NCBI GenBank assembly: GCA_031835245.1
Contig: JAVKOQ010000129.1
Span: 27,501 to 91,500, forward strand
Source: Balamuthia mandrillaris
Taxonomy: Eukaryota > Discosea > Longamoebia > Balamuthiidae
Reading direction: 5' to 3'
Length of the DNA stretch: 64,000 bases
Of the stretch, positions 50,505 to 62,618 are shown in pieces. How positions within the stretch are numbered: position 1 is the stretch's first letter; each line of letters opens with the position of its first letter. The notes beneath the pieces were generated by a model. The model did not search any database. It was not told where the DNA came from and saw only the letters and a program-made list of their open reading frames with translations. The position numbers were made by a program, and so were the translations under genes.

Positions 50505-51926
50505 CAAGTAACGCAAGAGAGGAAGTTAATAAGATAATTCGAACCAGTACACATCCACTCATCCGGCCCGAGAGTAATGAGCTGGTCTGCTTCGGGTTGG
50601 GTTTGAGTTGTGCCTGCTTTGTTTGTGGAGGAACTGGGTGACTCCTCTTTCGCCTTCATCTCGTTTCTCTCTTCCTTCATGGCTTGTCTGGCGGTTGATG
50701 TTCTTCTTCTCTTGACTTTACGTTCTGTCTTCTCAGGCTTGTTCCCTTTGCTCGTTGATCGTGATCGCTTCTTTTGGTCTACCTCTCGATAGACGAACTC
50801 ATAGTTCGCGCACTTCTCTGCATTCGGCAAATTCTCGATGGCAGCTTTTACTTGTGGTGAAAATCCAAACAACTATAATTGATTTCAGTCAGTTGGAAAA
50901 CCAAAAACAAACAGCGTAAAACAGAAAACTTCATACCGCTGGGCCGCTAATGTGACCAGACATGTGGGGACTACGAAATATCTCCCAGAGTTGCTTCCAC
51001 GCAGCACTAGCTGACTTTCCATTGACCTTTAAAGATGGATCATCCTTGGTGGTTATCCTAAACTCAGGACGAGGTCCTCCGTTGTCAACAATCTCGCAAG
51101 TATAAACGCTGCGCCCACCAGGGGCACTGCTGTTAAACTCCCGGATGCTGCAAGTTCGGTAGATGAAGAATGACAATTAAAAAAATGAGAAGAGAAGAGA
51201 AAAGGAAAGAGCGAAGGAGAACAGAAAACAGAGAAGCGGAAAGGGCAAGGAATAGGTGAGAGAGAGGGTGCTGAAAAATACCTGGTAAAGCCAACAGGCC
51301 AGATGTACTTAGTGTTGTGGAAGTGTGAACGGTCGTAGACCACTTTTCCGAGACTCAGGACGGTAGTTCCTTCACGCGTGAAGGGAAGTGTTATTTTGCC
51401 GCTGAACCTTCGCCTGCGCTTGACAGGAGGTTCCTCTTTGTTGTCTTGTTGCCTTTTGTTCGTTTGTTCAACTCCTGCCTTCTTAATTCTCAGTTTGGGG
51501 GTAGTCTTAGTTGGTGGGGAGGTTTTGCTGGCTGATCCTGATGAGTTGTTAGAATATAACTCAAACATCAACCAATTTAATTGTGTTAAAGGACATACCA
51601 TTTGCTGTATGGCATGAGGAGCACGTGCAAGCGTTCTTACATTTTGGGCACGACCAAGAGCTTGTCTCAGTGACGGCGTGGAGACTTGTGCCGTTATTAG
51701 TTGGCGAGGATTGGGCTACAGAATCTAAATTGGGAAAGATAGTTTGGTAGTGTTGACGTAGGCAGGAAAAACAGTAACAAAGATTGCAACTGGTGCAAGA
51801 TATGCAGGCTTGGTGATTATGAATGGAGAAGCTTGCATGGCATTGGTGACAATATGTACATTTCTCGTCTCTCTGCTAAGTTTAAGTTTGCATCACATTT
51901 TGCAGAGAGGGAGGGAGGGAGGGAGA

Positions 51927-51957
<31 letters not shown>

Positions 51958-54952
51958 TTACAGAAAACATACCTCAGATGGAGGGACGGACAAGGCGTTG
52001 TTAAGGATGCGGTGCTTAAGTCCCTTGGCAGTCAGAGAGGCCAAGGAAGAGACGGGTTGCTTTGCCTCTGCGAATTTATCATTTACAGAGTTATCGCCGT
52101 GAGTTGAGCTATCTTTGGTCGGCTTTAAATTGTTGTTGTGTGTGTGGTTCTTCTGTTGTCCTTCGGTTTGATGTTCGTCATGCTCTTGGTTCGCTATATT
52201 GTGCAGTTGAGTAGGTGTTGTTTTTTGTTCCTTCTTTCTGGTCTGTTTCTTCTTTAAGTCACTTGTCCATTCGCAAACTTCACATTCAGTTCGAATGTTG
52301 TTCTTGAAGCCACAGCGCTTGCACATCCAACGCCCTACCCCGACCGTGTCTAGACCATTGGTGTTATTCTCGCTGAGAGCAAGGTCTTCCTCCTTGTAGA
52401 GAGTAGCGGTGATGTCTGGTAATGCTTGCTCCACGCTTACGACTTTCCGAAGTCGCCGCTTCCGCCGCAAAACATTGGTTTCTTTCTTCTCGTCTTCTTG
52501 CTTGGGGCTGAGGGGTGTATTATGGTTTGTCTCTCGTACATCCTGGCTAGGCTGATCCATCACAGCTGCGCCATTGTCGGTTTGGACTGAAGAATGCCGT
52601 TCCTTCCGTGTTGTGCTAGACTCCCTGTAATGTCTCTCTCTGTCTTTCCCGCTTTTGTCATCCTCTCTTGTTGTAGAACTATCACTATGGTGTCGGCTGT
52701 CACGGTGTTCATGCTTGCCATGCTTCCTTTCACTTTTTTCTCTAGCTGTAGGACTATCTCTAGGGTGCCGTCTGTCACGGTCATCATATCTTCGGTGGCT
52801 TCTTTCTTCCCTGCTCGGCTCACTGAAGTGAGAACGATTACCACGCCGTGTATGCCTATCTGGGGATCGCCGCTTGGCCTCGCTTGACTCATAAGACCGA
52901 GACAAAAGCTCTCTCGAAGCAAAAGAGACGTGCACGGTATGTCCTTTTAGAGTGATACCGTCCATTTGTGCGACGGTTAAAGTTGCCGCATCTTCCTGCT
53001 CAAACTCGATGAACACATCACTGTTTGCCAAACACGTAATGTACTCGATTAGCAGAGAGATAGAGAGAAGAGAAGAGAGAAGAGAAGAGAAGAGAAGAGA
53101 AGAGAAGAGAGAAGAGAAGAGAGAAGAGAAGAGAAGAGAAGAGAAGAGAAGAGAAGAGAAGAGAAGAGAAGAGAAGAGAAGAGAACGACGAAGAGAAGAG
53201 AAGAGAAGAGAAGAGAACGACGAAGAGAAGAACGATGAAGAGAAGAGAACGATGAAGAGAAGAGAACGATGAAGAGAAGGACGAAGAGAACGATGAAGAG
53301 AAGCGAAGAGAAGAGAACGATGAAGAGAAGAGAAGCATGTAAAGCACGAACCCTCCCTGTCTGTTTTCGGAAATACCCCGAAGATTGCTTATTGTGCCGT
53401 AAACGGAAAACATGTTTATGTATTCTTGAGGTGTCTGCAAAGGGCAGTTGCGAATGAGCAAAGTCTTGCTGTGATAATCGGGCGGAGGTTCGAGTGGACG
53501 AGAATTATCCATCTGAGACGGTGGTGGATAGGCTGGCGGAGGTGGATAAGATGGAGGTGATGAAGTTGGGCGAGTTTCTTTTGTAGCACTTGAGGCAGTG
53601 GAAAAGTTTTGGACATTCGCCGATTTATCTGTGCTCCAGCTCATTTCCTCTAACCCCAACGGTGAAAGCGTCCGGTCACCAAAAGATCTGTGTTTCAGAA
53701 TACAAGGCGTCATCAAGCAAGCACACAACCTCGCACCGTCAAGAACAAACAACGAAGGACAAGGTACCTTTCTAGAGGAGGAAGAGAGTTTGAATCAACA
53801 GCATTGCTGCTGGGTGCCGCTTCGCCTGATTGGGCGGAAGCAAGAGCGGTTAGTAAAGCGGCGCGTGCGACTTGGGTTACTCCCACGCGATTGATGAGGG
53901 CCAGCAAAGCAACCAGTTGAGCAGGGTTAAGATCCTTCAGTGATGGAGAAGTGCCTGTGCCTTGCGGGACTGCTCCTTGCGGAAGGAACAGAGGTGAGTC
54001 ATGTGTAATAAATGGAGATGTATCTTGTGGAACGTATGAGGATGTGTGTTGGCTCAGAGGGAACGGGACCGAAAGGAGGTCAGAGGGTTGCATAGATTCG
54101 AATAATGTGACGAAGGATGGAGGGAGTTGAGACGGCGGGGAGGGAGGTCGATATTGTGGTGACGGGGATGGAGGCAATTGGATTGGAGGCGGTGTAGAGG
54201 ATGGGTGTTGTGGTGGTTCAAATGAATAAAACGGCTCGTTTCGTTGAGACCAATTGCTGGAACTTGGGTTAACCCTTTGCCTAGCAGCCTGGTTGCCTTC
54301 ACTCCTATCTGGCTCATCGTCTCGGTTTGACAGCATGGACCTTCTGTGGGGAAGCTCTTGGCTTCGTCGGAGCCGAACGTCAGGCCTGTTCCTATCCTTC
54401 ATCCTTTCTCTATTTCTGTCCCTATCTCTATCCCTATCTGTGTGTCTATCCCCGTCCTTGCCCTTGCCCTTGCCACTGTCCCGGTCCCTATCCCTTGCTC
54501 CTGTTCTATGCTCACTATCACCTTCATGGTGGCGCGCCCGGCGAGGTTTCATTGGGGAACGCACTGGCGAATGTAACGGGTCTTCCCGTTCGCCAGATGA
54601 AGAGAGGAGCCGAGTATTTGTTTTATGGTCTGGCCTGGGCTGCCGCTTTTGTGCATAGCAAACCTCTGGATGGTGCAACAAGAAACAACAGTCAAACGAA
54701 GGGCGTCAATTGGGACAAAGTAGGGACAGTGGGCAACTCACTCATTGTTATTCCATCCCTTTCTTGCTTGTTCTCGTGCTCAATGGCCTTTGTTGCAGCC
54801 TCTTCGGAATCAAACTCCACAAAGGCAAAGTCATGCGTACCACAAAAGATACTCACGATGTTGCCATACCGGCCAAAGATATCCCTTACGTGCTTCTTGT
54901 CAAAGCCAGTGCGGAGGCCCTTTACGTAAATCTTATTTGGCAGGTACTCCAT
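49502..54952 (-). CDS. RRM-RRM-RanBP2 ZnF-4CXXC_R1-FYRN/FYRC fusion protein
   Basis: 1,471-residue nuclear-type protein; exons 54952-54742, 54665-53768, 53687-53352, 53020-51973, 51875-51599, 51537-51282, 51147-50937, 50872-50545, 50352-49502, all phases closing. RRM1 (~5-70) has KIYVKGL and DFAFVEFD. An Arg-Asp/Ser-rich and Pro-rich linker follows. RRM2 (~435-510) has TLLIRNC and, across an intron, GDVFIEFE. A second RD/RE-rich linker precedes a RanBP2-type zinc finger (GRWMCKRCGF ... CEVCEW, ~710). A CDCA7-like 4CXXC_R1 zinc finger follows (~835-925): KCTYCHQCHASF, then CNLCYCFSCLRQHY, then SWSCPKCKNACTCSSC. FYRN (GKITLPF ... YIWPVGFTSIREF) and FYRC (PRPEFRITTKDDP ... AWKQLWEIF) follow, then a short Cys/Trp motif (WMCTVVCGMCATSWFGW) and a very acidic tail. 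RRMs bind RNA, 4CXXC_R1 binds DNA, and FYR is found in chromatin proteins. A link between RNA and chromatin is inferred. Confidence 0.87.
53057..53338. repeat. (AGAGA/GAGAA)n tract with GAACGACGAA/GAACGATGAA units
   Basis: About 280 bp filling the intron that splits RRM2 of the fusion gene. The 3' half is built of AGAGAACGATGA units. Confidence 0.9.
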
Positions 54953-55799
54953 GCAGCCAGGAGAACAAAACGAAAACGAAAACCAACTGCAAGAGCGCAC
55001 AAAAGAGGATACGAGGCAAAGGACTGCAGCGAGTAGCACTGCGGTAAAGCTGGAAAAAAAAGTAGTAGTCAGCGAGCCAAACAGGGCTAAACATTTCAAA
55101 TGAAAACAAAAACAACCGCCCAAGAAGTGATCAAACCTTGGTCAGTTACCCCGAAGGAAAGCCTACTCTGCAAATAGCTCCACGTTCGTTCTTGCTCAGC
55201 AGGTACCGCTACCCAAAGCCTCCCTGCAGTTCGTTGTTCGCCTGGCTGTGTCAAAAGAGAAGGGTGAAAAGCGCCAGGGGGGGAGCAAGCCGTTAGCGGA
55301 GTGGGAGCCGCGCGCGTTCTTTTTCCCTGAGAAGCACTCCTCAGACATTGATAGATCGTCCCCTCGATCAACGTCCAGTCATTAATCAAAGCGCACATTA
55401 CCCGAAAACCCCCGAAATCTTGTTACCCCGCAACGCACATGAAAACTGAAAGAAACAGAACGAGGAAGCGGGGACGGGGGGGGAAAGCAGGAAGCAGAGC
55501 AAAGTCTGTATGTTTCTTGAAAAAAAAAAGTGTTATTGTTTTTTTTTTTTCCTTCTTCTTCGTCTTCGTCTTCTTCTTACGGGAGAGCAGGTTATTGTTA
55601 AGTTGTGAGGTGTGTACAAGGCAACATGAATCTTCAAAGGTGGGAGCGGGTACCGCCCATGCAATGGATGAGAGGTGAACAAAAAAAAAACAAGAACAGC
55701 AGCATTGCTATCCAAATGCAAAGTATATACATCCGTACGGTCGGCTGGTTCCCCGCTCATAGTTGAACGGCGGGCGGGGTTCCACAATAATAAATAGGA
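54953..55799. other. Intergenic region
   Basis: Between the RRM/FYR gene start and the stop of the Q/P-rich gene, both minus strand. Contains purine-rich and homopolymer runs (55515-55580) and short unrecognisable frames. Probably promoter and 5' UTR of the RRM/FYR gene. Confidence 0.35.
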
Positions 55800-57200
55800 T
55801 TAGGTCTTCATGCTGCTGCGGTTGGCCTTGTCCTTTCCATTGTTGTGCGTGACGATGGGCACGGTGTAACCCTCGCATTTCCATCCGTATTTGGAGGTTA
55901 GTGTGACTCCGAATTTGAGCTCCTTGGAGAGTCGTTTCAGCTTGACCTCCACTACCCCACAACCGTCTTTCGTTTTCATGGACTTGTCCATGTCGATCAT
56001 AAAGTTCTGTTCGCTCTCGGGGAAGGTCTTAGAGATAGGCACGTCGAGCAGGTGGAAGGAAATCTCGTTCCAGTCAAAGGGGAAGTTACAGTTGATCTGA
56101 AGCCGTATCTTCTTGCCAACGCCCTTGGTAACCCGCAACCGTCCATGAGGCTCAATGGGGAACCACTTCCCACCAAAGTGCCGCGGCTTGTGAAACAGCG
56201 TCAACTGCATCTCCTTTGGCTCGGAGCCCAATGAAGGTACCATGGTGGCCATGGGTCGGGGAGATGTAGGCGCAGATCGTGGAGAAGAGGCAGGTGAGGA
56301 GGAGGACGAAGAGGAGGCGGAGTGGGTAGGGGGCGCACCGCCGCGAGAGTAGGGCGGATGCGGCTTGAGTTGAGAAAAGGCTTGAGAGGCAGGATAGGCA
56401 ACAGGAGAAGAGGGTGGTGCAGCAGGTGTGCTGGACATCATCGAACCGTTCCGTATGGCTAGCGAAGGTATCGGGATGGACTCGAACCTGTACTGCGGCG
56501 GCATGTGGTCTGAGAACATGGGTTGCTGCTGTGGCTGGGGTTGTGGCTGTTGTTGGCTCTGAGGAGGAGGGTTGAAAAACTGGACAGGAGGTGGAACGAA
56601 AGGCGGCACGTGGACCCGCATGTTTGCAAGTGGGAAGTGATCTTTTTGTTGTCTCGGGTGGGGCGGTGCTTGTACCTGCTGTCGCGCCAGCTGGTGTTGG
56701 TGTTGATGGGACTCCCGTTTCTTCTCCTCGGCTTGAGCCTCCTCGGCTTGCATCTGTGCTCTGGCCTGGGCTTCCGCCTCACGCAAAGCAGAGTTCGAGT
56801 TGTGGGCGTGGTGATGGCTGCCGCCCGATAGTTCCATGTACTCGGGGCCATCCAACGAGTTCGATAGGTACTGCTGTATGTGCAGTCTGGCATAAACATC
56901 ATCTGCACCAGCACAAGCCATCACAAACGAGCAGATGGTAAGTCAAAGTCTGTGCAAGTAAGAAACACTAGAACTGAAAAACAAAAAACAAAAACAAAAA
57001 AGAGAAAAGAAAGCTGAAGCAAAAAAAAAAGTCGGGGCTATGAGAAAGAAAAAAAACATATGACAAAACTGACTGGTGAAGTTTCGGGGTCGGGGCGCCA
57101 AACCCCCACCCCCTTCCCCCCCAAAGCAGCCAACAAAAGAAAATAAAACACAAAGAGTGCAGAACGAACTAAGAGAAAAACGTTGGGGGCACAGAAACGT

Positions 57201-57237
<37 letters not shown>

Positions 57238-57401
57238 CCCATGAATTCCAAAAGAGGAGAAAGCAAAAAAAAAAACAAGAGCAACACGGGGGGAGAAACA
57301 CAAAGAGAGAGAGGAGGAGAAGAAGCAACAAACTGCTGCCTTACTAGCTACGTACCATCAGAGGAAACCAGGAACTCGTAGGGGTAGCCTTGTGTTTCCA
57401 T
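55800..57401 (-). CDS. Q/P-rich protein with unrecognised beta-rich C-terminal domain
   Basis: 382 residues; exons 57401-57356 (METQGYPYEFLVSSD) and 56902-55800. Residues 15-240 are low-complexity: His/Gln-rich coiled stretch (AREAQ- and QAEEAQAEEKK-type), then Pro/Gln-rich and Ser-rich. The last ~140 residues look folded and beta-rich: EMQLTLFHKPRHFGGKWFPI, RLRVTKGVGKKIRLQINC, EISFHLLDVPISKTFPESE, GVVEVKLKRLSKELKFGVTL, YGWKCEGYTVPIVTHNNG. I do not recognise the family. A Q/P-rich region ahead of a compact C-terminal domain is common in transcription regulators, but this is only a guess. No signal peptide or TM helix. Confidence 0.8.
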
Positions 57402-59313
57402 TTCTTCTTGTGTTTTTGTTGTATTCGTTTTTTTTTGTTTGATTGTGTTTGATGGCAGCAGTGGTATACAGGACCACTTAACGCAGGTGAAACGTAATCA
57501 AAAAAAAAAAGGTGTTACAAAAGAGGTGCGTTTCTGATCCTCTTGGCTTGTCCCTTTTTTTGTTACGCCACAATTGCTATTGTGGGCAAAGTAGTAATGG
57601 TGTCTTTTGTTTCAAACAGAAGACCAAACAAACAAACAAACAAACAAACAAACAAACAAACAAAAAAAGAAACCAACTCCGTCTCTCACCTTCTCTCTCT
57701 CTCTCTCAAGAAAAAAAAAACCTAACAAACAAAAAAAAAGGCAGACTTTCTCTCCTTCTTGTTGTTTGGTGACCACCACCTCCGCCAGCTTACCCAATCC
57801 ACACAAGGAATGAATTTTCGGTTTGGTTTTTTTTTCCCCGCAAAGCAAAAAAAAAAAAAAAAGGGGGCACTGCCTGAGGAGGCAACCGCTTTTCGCCGGT
57901 TTTCCGCAAACAAAATAAATAAAGGTGGGTGGGTGGGGCGGCGAGTGGTGTGCCGCGTTGCCCTGCGTTCATCGCTTTTTGTTTTTTCGCACTACGCGGG
58001 TTGGGGGGTCATGATTGGGTTTTTCCTTCTGAGGCAAATTGGGCGCCCGATGCTTTGGCGTGCCTGCTATCTCCTGCGGTTGGCCAGCGTGGTGGGTGGG
58101 GTAATGGCCCTGGCAGGATGAGTTAAAGATGGCAAAAAACCTAAAGCCATTGTTTTGCTTGACCTGGCCATTTGACTTTAGATGAAACTACCGGCCACTT
58201 AACTGCCTTCATGTAAACGCGAGGCGACCAGCCAAAACTTGTGGTTCAGCGATTCGCCTGCTGCTATCCCTTGCGGGGAAGAACGGTTCTCCTCTGCAAT
58301 CGCGGGCGACAGGAGGGCCGCTCATCTCGAAAGGACCTTTGGCTAGTCTTCGTTTCAGAGATGACGGAGTTCGATCCTCGGTTTTGGGAGCACCACGTAG
58401 TGGATAGTTTTGCTAACTACCCCAAGTTCGGGGAGTTCTCATGCGTATCTCTTTGCCCGTTATTCTGCAGCTTCGGGAAAGCCCCAACACACCTACTTTC
58501 GTAAAGAGGCTTCGGGTATCTGAAGCTTGACTTTCATCACGGAAAGGCTGTTCAGTTTTGATCTACATGCAGAGCGCTTTGTCTATACCGGTTGTTGAAC
58601 GCTGCTGCAGGGACATACAACTTCAGCCGTACTCCATAAAGGTCGTTGCGGGTCTTGGCACCCCTACACGCCATTGAAAATTTAGGCAAGAACAAACCAT
58701 GTCCGTTCCAACAGAGGCCAAGCAGCTGGCAGAGTCCCTCCTCAGGTGGTGATTTGGGAAGTTCACTCGTCTGCACCCTCCACGCCGTAATCACTATCTT
58801 CCTGGAAGTCATCGCTATCTGAGCCATCGCTTGCAGGGGAGCAGGTGTCAGGAGAACAGCAACAACAAAAAGGGTCGAACCGTGGCTTGCAGAGCTCTGC
58901 CGAGCATCCGTTAGCCCACTCCTTCCATAACGGTGGGGTTACCGCACCACTAAGAAGCAATAGAAAAAGTTTTTTTAAAAAAAGCGACAATAATTGGTAA
59001 ACACGCAACAAAAAAAGCAAAAAATAGCGATAATTAACAAAAAATAATCAGAGATTGGCCAACAAAAAAAGAAAAAGAGGGAAGAAGCGAGGAAACGCCG
59101 GCGGCCTCTTTTTTTTTTCTTCTTCTTCGTAATTGCCAACTCCAACGCACACAACAGGTTGGCCCGGCGGGAACAAAAAACCAAAAGCCTGACCCTCTGC
59201 AAGCAGCCTCCTCCTCTCCTGAGATCTTTCGGCACCCCCCTCTCTTTTATTTTTATTTTATTTATTTCACCGGATTGGCCCCAAGTTTTTTTTTTTTTGA
59301 AAGATAAAAAAAA
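57402..59313. other. 1.9-kb divergent intergenic region
   Basis: Holds (CAAA)n at 57627-57662, CT-rich and A-rich runs, then a GC-richer block (57900-58950) with several short open frames (58241-58504 plus; 58552-58827 minus; a Cys- and Asp-rich C-terminal-like frame ending at 58763 minus). None is recognisable and no splice chain could be built. Promoters of the two flanking genes should lie here. A B-box-like TTCGATCC at 58370 lacks a tRNA fold. Confidence 0.35.
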
Positions 59314-61171
59314 ATGTGGTTGATGATTTGCTTGACGGTTTTTCTGGGCTTGGCGGTGGTCTACGTTCTTAACTTCGTGGTGCGCCCACGGAAAGGCAAC
59401 GTGCTTGGCACTTTGACCAGTAACAGATGGCGTGTCAAGTTTGTGGACCCACCGCCACCAAAATCCCCTGCCGAGAAACATCTCAGGGATATGCAGGTTT
59501 CGTTTCGTTTTTTTTATCCTCCCTCTTCTTCTTTCTTTCGTTCTTTCTGATTTTTGTTTAAAAAAAACTTCTTCTAATATCATTTATATTTTCAAAAGGC
59601 TGTTTTGTTGAAGGAAGGTTACGGCAAAAGCTTGCAGGAGGCCTTGGAAAACCTGGCAGAGGACTTTAGGGCTAACCCGGAGAGAGTGGAGGAATTTGTG
59701 GACGTGACCGGGGCTCTCATCCTGCTCGTCAAGTTTGTCGGTGTTACCAGCTTCGAACTGGCCCACTTGAAGCGGTACGTTTTTCTTGCCCTTTCTTTCT
59801 TCCTTGCATTCGTTCTTGCTTGCTTTGCTTCATTCGTTCTTTCTGTCGTTGTTTCTTTCTTTCTTTCTTGTCGTTTCTTTCTTTCTTTCTTTTAGCGTTA
59901 TCTCTTACCTCCTTCTTTTCTATGTTACTCTTGCAGTTCTGAACAAGACCACCGCAACTTGGCAGTTGCTGTTGACTGTCTTCGCCTCATTGCTGATAAC
60001 GAGGTTTGTACTCTTCCACTAACAAAACAAACCCTTCTTTGAAGCATAGCCCTTTTCTTAACACTATTTCTTCTGACAATTAAAGAAGGGTAGACAGGCC
60101 CTCATCGATACTAACTTTGCGGTCAGCGACCTTTACGGCATTAACCATTATGCCCAACCAGAGACTCGCGCAGTGGCCTACTCCATCCTCCGCGACCTCG
60201 TTTCTACTTCCGCTGAAGCTCTTAAGTACGTTGTTTTGGTCTTTATTCTTGTGTGCTTAATTGCTAAAACACCTTTTACCTACTTTTAACTAGGTTGTTC
60301 GTCGAAGCTGCCGAGTTTTACATGTACATTCCCGGCAACGAACAGTTTCTTTTCTTCCATATGTTGAATTCCTTCTTGCTTACTGACGATGACGCATTGA
60401 AAGTACCTATTATCCTTTTCCCCTCTTTCATTCATTATTTCCTATCTGTCTATACTCATTTGTTTTTCAAAAAAGCTGTCCGGACTGGGTTTGTTGGAGG
60501 CTATGCTCAAGGACGAACATGGAGAGCTCGCTGCAATGGTGAGAGGCCACCTGAATGCTCATAAGATAGCTGACAGACTGCGAGACATGGAGAGCACTGA
60601 AAAATCCGTTCAAGAGCTGAGAGAACGCGTTTTGGAAGCACTCGCTGAAGGAGACCAAAAAGAACCCACTTTCCACACCACCCCTTTGTAAGTATTCTGT
60701 CTTTCCTACTCTTTCTCTTCTCTCTCCCTCTCTCTTCCGCTAATTCTTTTTATTTTTTATAAAGCGACACCATGAGCTGTTACAGCAAGCAGTTTGAAGC
60801 CCGCGTGCGGTGGTTCTCTCGCACTCTTAACTGTGTCTGGACAACTGTGCCTGCTACTCTCCCTACCACCTCCACTCTCCGAAGATATACCGATGAGGAA
60901 CGCCAAAACGCGCTCCAAAGGTTGAAGAACTTGAAGGATAAGAAGGGCAGCGGCTCCTGTAGTGAGGAAGAGGTTCAAAGCATGAACCGTGAAATGTCAG
61001 CCATTACTCTCGGTGTTGAGACTGACTTTTTCGATAAGTGAGTACTCCTTTTCTTTCTTGTCGTTTCTTTCTTGTCGTTTCTTTCTTGTCGTTTCTTTCT
61101 TGTCGTTTCTTTCTTGTCGTTTCTTTCTTGTCGTTTCTTTCTTGTCGTTTCTTTCTTTCTTTCTTGTCGTT

Positions 61172-61223
<52 letters not shown>

Positions 61224-61829
61224 TGGAATAGCTAACAAGAAATAATACCAAAGGATGATGGAGTGTGGTATGTTTGAGGAGACTCGTGTCTTCATTAGGG
61301 AGGCTGAAAAGGTTGCCAATTGGAACCACGAGGAAATGCTTCAGGCCGGCAGAAACGTTTGGACTTGCTTTGGTACCTTCCTTTTACTATTCCCTCTCAT
61401 CTCTCTTTCTCTCTTTCTTCTCTGTGGCCAAAAAAAGCCTAACGAAGCAAACAAACAACAGGACTTCAGCTCATTTTGTTCAACGAGAAGATTACCATGA
61501 CGGACGCCTATCTTGGTTATAGTTTGCTCTACCCTTACACAGACAACTTTTTGGATGACGACTCTATCACCAAAAAGGACAAGAAGATCTTCCAAGACTT
61601 GTTCACTCGCAGGCTTGCCGGTGAAAATGGTAATGCGATTTATTATCCTTTTTTTTTTTCTGTTCCTTGTGAAAATGTATTCATATGCTTGTTTTATTTT
61701 GTCCAGTGGAACCCCGATCCCAAATAGAGAAGGAAATCTTCGACATGGTAGGCAAAGTAGAAAGTACGTTTTCCACCAGCATGCTCTCGTATCTCTTTAA
61801 ACCCGATTGTAGAACATTAACTAACGGCG

Positions 61830-61870
<41 letters not shown>

Positions 61871-62618
61871 TCCAAAAATCTTTTTTCTTTAGACGTATTT
61901 GACCGAAAGAAGTTCCCAGATGCTTTCAACAGCATGATTGCCATCAACGAAGCCCAAACCAAGAGTTTGGCCCAGCACACCGAAGAGGTACCTCCCGAAG
62001 AAACTATTCTTGAGATTACCATGGAAAAGGGTTTGTTTGATTTGTTTGTTTTTCTTTAGTTGAAGTCTAACCTCGTTTACAAAAAACAGGTGGCACTTCT
62101 GTATTGGCAGATGGTTATCTGGTGCACGGCACTCTTTCCGAGGAGGACGCCATGTTCTCTTTCGGTTTGGGAGTGGCGCTGCAGCTGGTGGACGACCTTC
62201 AGGATACTACGAAGGACCTGTCGGTGAACCAACACACCCTCTACACCCTCTCCTTTGCCAGGAAGGAGCCCGCTGATGCCAAAGTGTTGAAACTCTTGCA
62301 GCTGATGAACATCATGATCAATCCTGACCATTACTCTGACAGCATGGGTTTGTTATTTTCGTTTTCTTTTCTTGTTCTTTTATGAAAGAAAGCTAACTTA
62401 GTTTTCACTTTGTAGATTCGGAGGTGAAGAGCTTGCGCAAGTGCATGCTGAAGATGACCAACACCATTGCATTCAAGGCTGTAGCCAAGTATTGTTACCT
62501 GTTCACGGAGGCGTTTGTGGAGGACATGGCCTCGTTCTCCCCCATCCCTCTCTCCAGCTTGCAAAGGGTCAACAACATGGCGCGAATGCTCCAAATGGTT
62601 CGCAACAACCAAATCTAA
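59314..62618 (+). CDS. Membrane-anchored class I isoprenoid-synthase-like protein
   Basis: 700 residues; exons 59314-59496, 59599-59774, 59937-60003, 60086-60225, 60294-60402, 60476-60687, 60765-61037, 61254-61372, 61462-61629, 61707-61763, 61893-62030, 62090-62347, 62416-62618, all phases closing. Residues 1-22 (MWLMICLTVFLGLAVVYVLN) are a TM anchor. Residues ~62-300 are helical and resemble armadillo repeats (LQEALENLAEDFRANPERVE; NLAVAVDCLRLIADNEGRQ; ETRAVAYSILRDLVSTSAEA). Residues ~390-700 look like a class I isoprenoid-synthase helical domain with both Asp-rich motifs: YPYTDNFLDDD (~454) and LQLVDDLQDTTKDL (~580). These normally bind Mg2+ and a prenyl diphosphate, so terpene or prenyl chemistry is plausible. 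Substrate and product are unknown. An alternative is a non-catalytic homologue. Confidence 0.82.
61045..61224. repeat. (TTTCTTGTCG)n and (TTTC)n tract
   Basis: Seven or more copies of the decamer TTTCTTGTCG, followed by pure TTTC, in the intron after the TDFFDK exon of the isoprenoid-synthase-like gene. A shorter version lies at 59850-59893 in an earlier intron. Confidence 0.92.

Noticed and set aside
58350..58400. tRNA-like B-box (GAGTTCGATCCTC)
   Set aside because: The T-stem does not pair properly, and no acceptor, D or anticodon arm could be built around it.
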